The notes beneath the pieces were generated by a model. It worked only from the letters and a program-made list of their open reading frames with translations, was not told the DNA's origin and ran no database searches. Made by a program: the position numbers and the translations under genes. From Gordius sp. MW1 (taxonomy: Eukaryota > Nematomorpha > Gordioida > Gordea > Gordiidae), in contig OZ038529.1 of NCBI GenBank assembly GCA_964036665.1, forward strand, positions 19,974,060 through 20,038,059: DNA of 64,000 nucleotides, written 5' to 3'. Of this stretch, positions 35,904 through 46,800 are shown piece by piece. Within the stretch, counting starts at the first letter, position 1, and each line of letters opens with the position of its first letter.

Positions 35904-36069
35904 CATGGGCGTAGCTAGGGGGGGGGGCAGAGGGGGGGCGATGACAAAAATTTTAATGCAAAAACCCTTAAAAATTAAAAAAAAAATATGTTTTGCCTTC
36001 CCCCCCCCCCTATTTAAACTTTCAAAAGTTTAGCCCCCCCCCCTAATCCAAAACTTGGCTACGCCCATG
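35904..36069. mobile_element. GGGCGTAGCC MITE
   Basis: Ends catgggcgtagctagg and cttggctacgcccatg. Long G, C and A runs lie inside. Flanks tgtagaat and tgtaaaat form an 8-bp duplication with one mismatch. Confidence 0.78.
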
Positions 36070-36202
36070 TGTAAAATCTTACTTAAATCTTCACAAATAT
36101 ATTCACCTCTGATGATTATAACCTGTATATGAACACCCTAAAAATATAGGGGTTGGAATTATTACTATGCAATTGATTATATTTTTTCATTGACATGATT
36201 TT

Positions 36203-36366
36203 ATACAAGGACGTAACTACAAATGGAGCTAGAGGGGGGGGGGGGCAATTATGATTAAGGGCCGGGCAAAATGACAGTTTTTTTAAATTTAGCCAAAGTT
36301 ATATGAATTTTTTAGAAATTTATGGATTTAGAGGGGGCACCGGTATGCCCCCTGGCTACGCCCATG
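36203..36366. mobile_element. GGGCGTAGCC MITE, left end degenerate
   Basis: The right end is cctggctacgcccatg. The left end is decayed (caaggacgtaactac). A G-run lies near 36232. Flanks attttata and attatata may be a degenerate 8-bp duplication. Confidence 0.6.
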
Positions 36367-37183
36367 ATTATATAATTACTTAATTAGTAATTATTGAAAT
36401 CAAATGGAAACCAGATGAGCACCAATATCAACTAAAATTTAAAAAACAAATATACGATATATTACATTAGAATATATGTTAGACTCAAAAGAAAATTACC
36501 GGGAAATTTGAAAGTTTCCAGGATATTACGGAAATTTCCCCATCATGACATCTTTAGTCGGGCCTGATGGACCAGTGATTTACAAAGCTTATTTATTTTA
36601 AATCGTTAAAAAAAACTTATATAATGAATGGTAAGATTAAGTTTTAGGACATAAAGAATTAGTATAATTATAATAACAAAACGCTGTATATTTGTAAATT
36701 GTGAAATCTTTCATATGTAAAATTGATTTAGAATTTTTTAAAAATGTGTACCTCGGTTGAGGCCAAAAAAAAATAAAAAAGTGGGACTCGGGCCGAAGAA
36801 TATTTATTCTTCGGGGCTCTAGCTATGGTATTTTTTGTAATCAATAATCATGGTGTGTAAAGTCACACATATTTTTATTATTAAATCAGCTGTGGAGGTT
36901 TTAGTAACCATTGGTCTACCTAAAATCCTCCATTTGGAGGTGAGTGTACCAAATGCACACTCAACAAGCCTTCTAGCTCTAGAAAGCCTATAATTAAAGT
37001 GTCTAATAGAATCAGTGGCCAAACCTTTAAAAGGCTTCGTGATATAAGTTTTTAGTGGGTAGGCATCATCTGTCATAAACACATTGGGAACTATGATATT
37101 TGAGTTTGGCAACTTTTGGGGGGAGGAGTAGGTAATACACCATTTTCCTATTTTTTAAATAAATTAGAGTTGGGAAATATACC

Positions 37184-39785
37184 TGTCGTGTACCCATACA
37201 CGAAGAATGAAATTAGCGTATCCAGAGATACGATGATGAAGATGTCTTCCCACACACCCCCCCCCCCCCTCATCTCATCTTATTCAAAAATTAAAGTTAA
37301 GAGTTCAACACGCGGTACAATCTTTTGATCTTACACGTTGTACACTCATAGCGTAGACCATTATTCTTTTACATTTAATTTCTAGTACGCGTATACCCCC
37401 CCCCCGACGCGCTGATACGTATTTGTTATTTTTCTTACGCGTGAGTGATTTTCGATATACGCATCTTATCGTATGCGATTTTGACATTGCGATCTTTTAA
37501 TTATTATATATTTTCTTGGTTGTGATTATATTAATGCCATGTAATAAAGACAGTTGAGAAATATTTCTGCGTACGCGCGTGAGCCTGTTCGCGGCCCGGC
37601 CATCCCCCAATAATTTATCGTTTTACGGCCCAATTTTCCTTTAAGTTCCCCCAATTAATTCCTAATAACTCTTCCCTTCTGGACCTTCTTATTTAAATCG
37701 TATTCCTCTTCCCACGAATGCGATATTTGGTGTCAGATATTCTACTCACGCCCGATGGAGGAAACCAGGAATTATTCTACAAAACGAAAAAGGAAATAAT
37801 TTATACAGAGAAATTAATTTGGAATTCAAATTGCCGCCCCCCCCCTTCTTCTGAATGGAATGGATAAAATTATTCGGATAAAATTATTCCAGGAACATCC
37901 CGTTTGCCATGAAAAATCGTCACAGTGCAGGGATATTGAATAAAATTATTCCAATCCCGTTTGCCATGAACAACCGTCACAGCGCAGGGATATCGGATAA
38001 GATTATTCTACTAAAACAATCGAACCAATCCATGATTCGGAAATATTGGGAGACGGAGGAAGAAAACAATTCCTTCGAACAATTGGCTACCAAATTTAAA
38101 CCGCAAACATAATTCAGTGGAAATTCCAATATGTCTGAGAACATATGGCGGAATTCTTCGAACGAATGAAGATCCCGAAACTGATTTTATTCAAAATATC
38201 AATTATGCAGAATCATCCCTAACTAATTCTCAAGGCCTAAATTCTTAATCCGCTAAAATATTATTGTAAGACAGAATTATACACTTGATTTATTTACATA
38301 TATTTATTATATGAAAATTATATTGTTAACCAATATTAAAATTCCCCCCCCCCCGCAGTTTCTTTGACTAGTATTTGACAGTCTGCTCGTGGGCAAGAAA
38401 GGATAATTTTCAAGATAGCAGTTTACAATCTATATTAATTATAAGTTTTGTCAAGGCTGTTGCTAGGTGAGTCACAGAGCTGGAAGAAAAATCCGTTAGT
38501 CATGACGTTGCCTTTTTATCTCTGATTTTTACATATATCAGTCGTCGTGTGAGCAAAGGCCAGAGTTGGTATTCGATGCCAGATGTTTGAAATTTATAAT
38601 GTTAATAACGCCGCCTTGATAGTTGCACTGAGCTCTTAGAACTCTATCGAAAATACATTAAGTCTTCGACTTTTAAAAGGAAAAGATGTCGTGTACCCAT
38701 ACACGAAGAATGAAATTAGCGTATCCAGAGATACGATGATGAAGATGTCTTCCCACACACCCCCCCCCCCTCATCTCATCTTATTCAAAAATTAAAGTTA
38801 AGAGTTCAACACGCGGTACAATCTTTTGATCTTACACGTTGTACACTCATAGCGTAGACCATTATTCTTTTACATTTAATTTCTAGTACGCGTATACCCC
38901 CCCCCCCCCGACGCGCTGATACGTATTTGTTATTTTTCTTACGCGTGAGTGATTTTCGATATACGCATCTTATCGTATGCGATTTTGACATTGCGATCTT
39001 TTAATTATTATATATTTTCTTGGTTGTGATTATATTAATGCCATGTAATAAAGACAGTTGAGAAATATTTCTGCGTACGCGCGTGAGCCTGTTCGCGGCC
39101 CGGCCATCCCCCAATAATTTATCGTTTTACGGCCCAATTTTCCTTTAAGTTCCCCCAATTAATTCCTAATAACTCTTCCCTTCTGGACCTTCTTATTTAA
39201 ATCGTATTCCTCTTCCCACGAATACGATATTTGGAAAAGGAACAAATAAAAAAGGATTCCGGGCGGAACACGATTTACAAATATTTGAAGGAAGAGTTAT
39301 TAGGAATTAATTGGGGGAACTTAAAGGAAAATTGGGCCGTAAAACGATAAATTATTGGGGGATGGCCGGGCCGCGAACAGGCTCACGCGCGTACGCAGAA
39401 ATATTTCTCAACTGTCTTTATTACATGGCATTAATATAATCACAACCAAGAAAATATATAATAATTAAAAGATCGCAATGTCAAAATCGCATACGATAAG
39501 ATGCGTATATCGAAAATCACTCACGCGTAAGAAAAATAACAAATACGTATCAGCGCGTCGGGGGGGGGGGGGGTATACGCGTACTAGAAATTAAATGTAA
39601 AAGAATAATGGTCTACGCTATGAGTGTACAACGTGTAAGATCAAAAGATTGTACCGCGTGTTGAACTCTTAACTTTAATTTTTGAATAAGATGAGATGAG
39701 GGGGGGGGGGGGTGTGTGGGAAGACATCTTCATCATCGTATCTCTGGATACGCTAATTTCATTCTTCGTGTATGGGTACACGACA
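37184..39785 (+). mobile_element. Young non-autonomous LTR retroelement with an extra inverted LTR (fossil)
   Basis: 5' LTR about 37184-37728, starting tgtcgtgtaccc. A TGG-initiated primer-site-like sequence (tggtgtcag) follows. The short internal region is ~950 bp. A purine tract (aaaaggaaaaga) lies just before a near-identical second LTR at 38687-39232. After a ~60-bp spacer, an inverted LTR copy occupies about 39290-39785. So both outer ends are the same LTR end. The whole is flanked by tacc (37180-37183 and 39786-39789). No gag or pol is recognised, so it would depend on other elements. The LTRs look almost identical apart from C-run lengths, so the insertion is recent. Confidence 0.8.
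37861..38010 (+). repeat. Short internal direct repeats of the LTR element
   Basis: ataaaattattc and cccgtttgccatgaa recur at about 37870-37960, and cgtcacagtgcagggatat recurs as cgtcacagcgcagggatat. A 67-aa ORF here is made of these repeats and matches no family I know. Confidence 0.5.
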
Positions 39786-40208
39786 TACCTCCATCTGATT
39801 TACTGCCTCTAATACCAACATCAACAACTATAAATCTTTACCTAGCATAAACTAAATGAAAACATATAAATACCTTGCTTATCCTAAAATATTTAAAAAA
39901 TCTCATTAGAGAGATCACTAATTTAGGAAAAGTAGGGTAATCTTCACTTTCTTTTACCATAATTACATTATCTTATTGAATTTTTTTTCATAGCATAATA
40001 TAAAAAAGTATTTTAACGTTAGGTGTTAAACCATGTTAAGCGAATTAAATCGCACGCATTATGAACAACGATCGCCTGCGAATGGCTTAAACATTTCGCG
40101 AATCAAAATTCGCTTCGCTTTTTTCGCTTCGTGCGTCATATTGATACCAAGATTGTTAACTAGACTCTAGACAACAAGCTTATCCATATAATCTCATTAA
40201 TATATATT

Positions 40209-40661
40209 TACTAGCTGACCCGGCAAACGTTGTTTTGCTAAAAATACAATTTTCTTTAATATAATAAAATTCGAGAAAACTTCAGCCTTGTATGTATGAC
40301 GTCATTATTGTATATGATGCTATAAATGAAACTGGCCAGGAAATGACCGATATTTTTAAAACGAAAAGGTATTTTAGAAATCTGAAAAAGCTATTTTACC
40401 CCTGGCCGCCCTGGGCATCTACGGCTAAATTTTCGCGCGAATCGGGCCGGTAGTTTCAGTGTTTAGCCCCTTTTTAAAACGAAATGTCCGATATTTTTAA
40501 AAATAAAAGGAATTTTAGGATTCTGAAAAGGCTATTTTACCCCTGGCCGCCCTGGGCATCTACGGGTAAATTTTCGCGCAATTCGGGCCGGTAGTTTCAG
40601 AAGCCCTTACATACATACACACAACACATACATACATACACTTTACTTTATATATATTGAT
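40209..40661 (-). mobile_element. Short non-autonomous Helitron
   Basis: On the minus strand it starts TCAATATATATAAAG after A, and ends GCCGGGTCAGCTAG before T: complete Helitron termini at an A/T site, ~453 bp. Inside are two related ~120-bp blocks containing cccctggccgccctgggcat (40385-40480 and 40530-40610), and catacatacacaca microsatellite-like DNA. No coding capacity. Fragments of the family lie at 2518, 54435 and 57238. Confidence 0.82.
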
Positions 40662-43600
40662 TTGCGACTTTTCTGATACCTTTATTATGTACAATATCAT
40701 ATAAATTATTTTAATAAATCTACTAAATATCTGAATATATTAATATAAGACAAAGAGGAAGGTAAGACATTTTTATCATTAGGGGGATGATTGAAAGAAC
40801 CGACTGCCCTCTTCCTGACAACAGCTAAATCACCATTTTGTAAACCTATTCTTTAAATTGTATTCTATCGTTAAGCAAAAGGGATATCGTTTCGCCTATT
40901 ATTTCGAACTAGGTCTATAACCTAGTAATAATTTTTAGCTTATTTCAAGTCATGGCTTGGGTAGGTAGTTAATCAAATAAATCAACTACTAACGTTTGCC
41001 TTGCCTTTCGTTTTTTTCCCACTAGGTTCATTTAAGGTACGTTACCTTTGACAAATTGAATGAGGAAATTGTGGACAAAATAAATTTAAGTTTGAAATTA
41101 ATTCAATTTGTAAAAATATTTGTTTATCAACTGATTTTATCTACTAAATTAAGACTCACCTAAAGCCAATATCGCTATTGGTGGGTAATAGCGAAAAAAT
41201 TTTGTGAATAATGCTTAGGTAAGGTTAAAAATTTGTTCAACTTTTACCGTAAAAATGCCTAAAGCTATCTAAATTTACTTACTTTTTGAGCTTAGTCATG
41301 TGATCGGACAAAATATAGGTTTAAATAGCGTTAACCCCGTTTTAAATATTAAGGGGAACAGGGGAATAAATGGACATAAAAAATTTAATCACGCTTTAAA
41401 AAAACTAATAAAGATTTTTATTATTTTTTTATTGAAATACATTTTATTTCTACGATAAGAAAAAAAATTGAGAATAAAGTGTTTATAGTTTTGTCATAAA
41501 TTGAGTTAAAAAATTCAAATATCCTAGAAATTTTAAAAGTTCCCGGGCGTTATAGCTCTGTTCAGGGGATAGATTAACCCTGAGGTTTTCACTTTTTAAT
41601 AGTGTATGCTAACTCAAATCAAACAAGATTGTTACATTAAAAAAACATAGAAAATGCAAATGTGATATTTTATATAATACAAATAAAAAAGGGCTAATAT
41701 GACAATTTGATTTTAGTACACTTAAAAGAAAGATTTTGCAATGGAAAAAACTTTTAGTCGTTTTTCAAAGTATAATCATAGTCTATTTATATTCTAAATT
41801 ACCCTAAGTTGGGTTATAAAATTTTTTGTTTTTTAAATCTTGTCATTTGTTAGACACAATAAAAAATGGCTAGAACTAGCGCCTCTCCGACTAGCCCCGA
41901 CCCCTTGTCTTATGAACAATTAATTATTTAACATGGTATATTGCGAATAAAAATATAATCATTAGACTGTTTTTATATAAAAAATATCCCTTTCTAAGAT
42001 AAAACTTAAATTAGTCCAATATATACAGCCCAAAAATATTTATGTGCAAAATACAAAATTTTGTCAAGGCATTCTATAAAAATTTTAAATCTTATTTCGA
42101 AACAAAAAATTTTTTACTTAAACCTTATGAAAATATACACATATGGTTAAAATTTTAATTATATACCATTATTATTTTGAAAAATAATCACAAATATAAT
42201 AGTAATCCCGGGCTACGACTAGCCCCGGTCTCCCTATCCTAGTGCAAAAATTTTAAATTGTGCTTCTCTATGTGCATCACAGTGGTTATTTAGAATAATA
42301 GGCTAATTAATTTTATTAGGTAACGCCTTGATTATTGATTTTGAAAATTCTGGCATGGGCGTAGCCAGGATTGAAACTAGAGGGGGGCAATAATACTTTA
42401 AGGGGGCAAAATAGTCATTTTTTGAAATTTAAGCTTTAATATATCAAATTTTTTAAAAATTTCCGGATTTAATGGGGAACGGCAGCCCCTCCCCGCCAAC
42501 CTCTGGCTATGTTCAGGCTTCTGATTAAATATTTCAAATAATCTAAAAATTTTAGAGTGTTGTTAATTGTTAATAAAAAAAATAATTAAAAAAATTATTT
42601 CCTACGAATTTCATTAATAATTGTAATTGGTTGAGCTTACAACTTACTCCCTACTTAAAAAATTTTGAAAAAAGAAATAAAAAAAAATGTATTTTGCAAC
42701 GATTTTATGAGTGACCAGATTTCTCGAAAGACATATTTATAGGACATCTGCAAAACAGTCATTAATCAAAGTGAATATTCCGTTTTAAGGTGTTTAATTT
42801 TCAAATATATCTTTTCAAGATAATAGTTTTTGAAAAAATCCATTAAATTTTCCTATATACTCATTAGGATATACAATAGCTTATTTGTTTCGATCAATGG
42901 TTTCCCATTTATGAATTTAGCATAATAAATAAAATAATATCTCTTATAGAAATCATAAATTATAGTTCTGACCTTAAATAGCTAGCTATTAAAATGATAA
43001 GGTAATTAATAAATACAAGAAATTGAAGTTTAAACGAATATGTTGTTTAAAAGTAATTATTTATAAAAGGAAACTTAAGATAAGGGTATAATTTCATAAC
43101 ATAATCTTAAAAAATCCACAATATTAAATTGCACCTATTTGTCTATAAAATGAAGCTTATATTAAAGGATTTTAATTCAGAATTTTATGTCAATTTTATT
43201 GAGGTGTTTTAGTAATTAGGTGGGAAATGGAGATTACGGCCAAATACGAAATTAATGATTTCTTCTTTAAGGCACCTTATATTAATATGTATTTTAGTGG
43301 CAACTAGTTAACAAATGTCTTATCGTTATTGCAAGCTCAACAATCGAACTTTTATTTTGCGCTTTTAATTCATTACCAAATTATTGTGCTTCGGAAAAAA
43401 AAACTATTACTAAAAGATTTTTTCCCTCTTATTTTTCGTTGGCAATAAATTCCATTATAGATAAAACGTGAAGCAATTGAAATCGACGCGCCTCAGGTGA
43501 AAGGAGCCTAAAGGGGTCTCTTTTTCCCGTATATTAGTCGTACGCATATTTCAACTTGCATACAGGCGTACAAAAACACGAATATCACCCGTCACTGTCG

Positions 43601-43898
43601 TAATAAGGTATATATAAAAAATAACAAATTATATTTTTCTTGAAACGTCTCTTCCTTCCCTTATTTTCATACTTAAATTTTAGCTGACGTTTTGAACCGG
43701 AGATATAATTGATAAAAGATGAAGTAGCTAACTTGTTTGAAAAACCCAATTATGACTCATTGTTTTGCCTCTTTAAAAATTGTGGGGAGAGAGACCTGCC
43801 TGTGATAAATTGTGATATATATACCTGGTAAAGATTTGTCAACCAAATTTCCGACATTTTTGAATCACAAATTTCATTTTTGGGTGGATTATTCCAGT
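40662..43898. other. Intergenic region upstream of SLC34
   Basis: AT-rich. It holds one decayed GGGCGTAGCC MITE (42354-42515) and two short actagccccg-containing stretches (41885, 42210). No exon or RNA gene was recognised. The promoter of SLC34 should lie near the right end, but no clear element is visible. Confidence 0.45.
42354..42515. mobile_element. GGGCGTAGCC MITE, decayed
   Basis: The left end catgggcgtagccagga is intact, followed by gaggggggcaataat. The right end has decayed to cctctggctatgttc. No clean target duplication was seen. Confidence 0.6.
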
Positions 43899-46800
43899 AT
43901 GAATATGAAGGAGGGGGCTACTGTTATCCAGGCTGAGGAGGCTAAAGATACCAAGGTAGAATATTATTCATTTTTGTTTCTACTTACTTTTTCCAATTGC
44001 CTTCTAAAATAATGAAAAAAAGTAATTTTAAGTTTTTTAAAATATTAATTTGTTAATTTTTTTAACAAAGCTCATTATTGTTTTTTTACGCATATCCCAG
44101 GTCATAACATTCCTTTCCCCTTCGTCCTTGTTGATAAAAATTAGTCATTTAACCGCTATACAAAAAAAGCTTACAATTTTTTCTAATAATGTCTTTACGT
44201 ACTTACTATCAAAATATTAAATTGTTAGGAATTATTTAACTTGCCTAACCTAGCGTCATCTTCTTTCTAATTAAACTTTTAATTTTTTAATATTATATAA
44301 TAACGTAAATATACCAAAATTTGGTAATTATATTGAATGATTGCTTTCCCTTAAAAGCGATTGTTGACATAAGAGGTGCCAAAATACTTTTTACCATTTT
44401 TTACTTTTTTTTTCATATTCCTAGCAGTAAAAATTTAAATTAATTGAAAACTGAAATAATCGATGTAAAATATTAAAATCTGACCAATAAAGGTGTAAAT
44501 ATGATTTAAAGTAAGGTATTAGGGTTGTTAAAAACTTGCTCTATCGTTTTTATATGTGTTTTAAGGACTAATGTAATAATATAATTCTATTATTTGTGAG
44601 GAAAAAAACTGGCCATTCTCTATTACAACACTTTTTAATGTCAATAAAAAAGTGTGATGAATATGAAAATCTTTATTCCCAAATTGTATTACATATATAA
44701 GTCGCATTTACAACTTTTTATATTTAATAATATAGAAAATAAAATTATAATCAATGATTTAATCTAAAAGGTCTGCTTCCTCCCCCCCCCCTCAATAAAA
44801 ATCTTATATTGATAAAATTATAACTAAAATTTTCAAAATCATTAATGCTCCTCCCCCGATCAATATATTTTATGCCATTTAAATCCTGGCTAGACCCATT
44901 GCAAGAAATCTTTTGTTTTCCTAGAGTTTTAACCAGTTTTTTTATTTTATAATTTTGGAAAGATATTGTTTAGAAAAGCTACTTTTTAATAGCAGTTAAT
45001 TTTTCTAGTTTTTATAAGCTTTTATGTTTAATTTCTTAGAGTAATAGTTGGAAAACATTTATTTCTTTGGCCCTTTAAACAGTTATAACATTCCGTTAAT
45101 TAGAAGGGGGAAGGGTAGACGGACTTTATTCCTATTACAGATTGGCAAAAAGGCTTGATAATAAGAAACACATGCGGAAATCCTAATCTTGTTTGCTCTT
45201 ATTATGTATAATTAGCAGCCTTTAAAAAATAACAATAAATACGATCATTTTGTTTTTTTTTTGTCTCGGATTAATTTTTGTATATAAAAAGCCTATGTCC
45301 TATATTTTTTCTCCAAAAACATGGAAAAAAACTGTTACTTTGTGTATTTTTACATTGTTAAAAACGTACTGTCCATTATATTTTTGTGCCCATTATTGAA
45401 AATATAAATTAGACCATGCGATTTATTAAATCCAATATACTTTAATTTGACAATTTCTTGGTAAAATTTAAATATTGTCAAATTCAATTTGTTTACATGG
45501 AATGGAGTGTATAAAAATTATGGGAGTTGTAGGTAAGTAAAAAGGGGTAGTAAAATATAATATAATATTAATGTAAGTTTTCAAATATTGCATACCCCGC
45601 CTCCTCCCTTAGTTACTACTCGGATTATCGTCTTAAAACCAAATCTCATGCTAATCAATGATTCCCACATCATTTTTGTAGACATTTTTATTTACTTGTA
45701 CATTCAAGGTTTTAGACTTAGATGTGCCTAGTTAGATTTGGGATTAGAGGGGGCCAATAATGATTAAGAGAGAGGTAGAATAACAATTTTTTAAACTTTG
45801 AGCCATAATTTGATAATGTTTTTCAGATTTTTTTGGATTTAGAGGAAGGCAGTCGTTCCTCCCTGCCACCCCCTGGCTACGCCCATAAGACTTACATAAA
45901 TTTGATGGGAATAAGGTGCTATAATTTTAGAAAATACCTCAAACTTTTATGATTTTTTGCTTTGGCTTAAAAATCCAAGCTTTGTAATTATTTAATTCCA
46001 TGTGCTAAACACTTAAAGATTAAAGTTAAGGGAACGTTAATACCTAAAAGTCAATTTCGAAATTATAATGCATTTCTGGCATTTAAGCACAGCCCAGCAG
46101 GCTTTCATACATTTACTTTTACACACATTTCCACTTGTTATTCATTTTTATTAGTTTAACCAGCAAACTAACAATGCAATTGATAGCGTAATATTGACAG
46201 AGAAAATGTTGAGTGAGATGCGATATATAGCATTGCCAAAGAAAGATGACAAAGTTCAGGTTGATTTGAAAGTTGAAGATAAAGATGCAATGAAGACAGA
46301 TCCATGGGCTTTGCCTGAATTCACTATTGAAACAGTAAATTGGCAAGGTACTTTTTAATTTTATAACAACTGTAAATTTTTAGATTTAACTACTAAACAA
46401 AAGATATACAAAATATTAATTGATTACATTGGCAAGTTTCTTCTACTCATAACCCTACTCTACCTTTTCATTTGTTCACTGGACTTATTGTCATCTGCCT
46501 TCAGATTGCTTGGAGGTTGCTTATTTTTTTATGTTTATAATAGTTGTTGTAGGAAAGGCTGCTGGAAAAGTTTTTCAAGAAAACAAATTGTTAAATAATA
46601 ATATAGCTGGCCTTATGATTGGCGTTTTAGTCACAGTTTTATTGCAAAGTTCCTCAACTACTACATCTATTATAGTCACTATGGTTGCTAGTGGAAGTAA
46701 TAAATTATATTTTTTTAAACATATTTATCTATTTCTTAAATTGAGAAAATCTTGTGCAAATCTATAAAAATATATGAATATTATATTTATCTATAATAGT

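Larger units (their letters stand above)
36819..39860 (-). pseudogene. PIF/Harbinger transposase, split by an LTR element
   Basis: Minus-strand segments lie at 39786-39860 and 36819-37183. The first reads FIVVDVGIRGSKSDGG. The second resumes IFPNSNLF, then reads LPNSNIIVPNVFMTDDAYPL, NYRLSRARRLVECAFGTL and ends ...TMIIDYKKYHS. This matches the DDE_4 domain of Harbinger transposases, including the DD(A/E)xPL and NYRLSRAR(R)xVE signatures; the last Glu fits the third catalytic residue. The LTR element at 37184-39785 lies exactly between Gly and Ile codons, with one copy of tacc on each side. A stop is present in the stretch beside the insertion. N-terminal coding beyond 39860 was not traced. 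Confidence 0.85.

Noticed and set aside
37305-37487. 60-aa ORF repeated at 38806-38991
   Set aside because: It lies within the LTR copies, is Lys/Arg-rich, and has no known motif. It is most likely chance coding in an LTR.
43812-43898. Upstream extension of SLC34 exon 1 (MIYIPGKDL...)
   Set aside because: Not in the frame of the ATG at 43899-43955 that joins in phase with exon 2, and no family similarity.
46510-46767. ORF starting MEVAYFFMF as an SLC34 exon start
   Set aside because: The first residues come from translating the 37-bp intron. The spliced reading restores [12 protein letters not shown].
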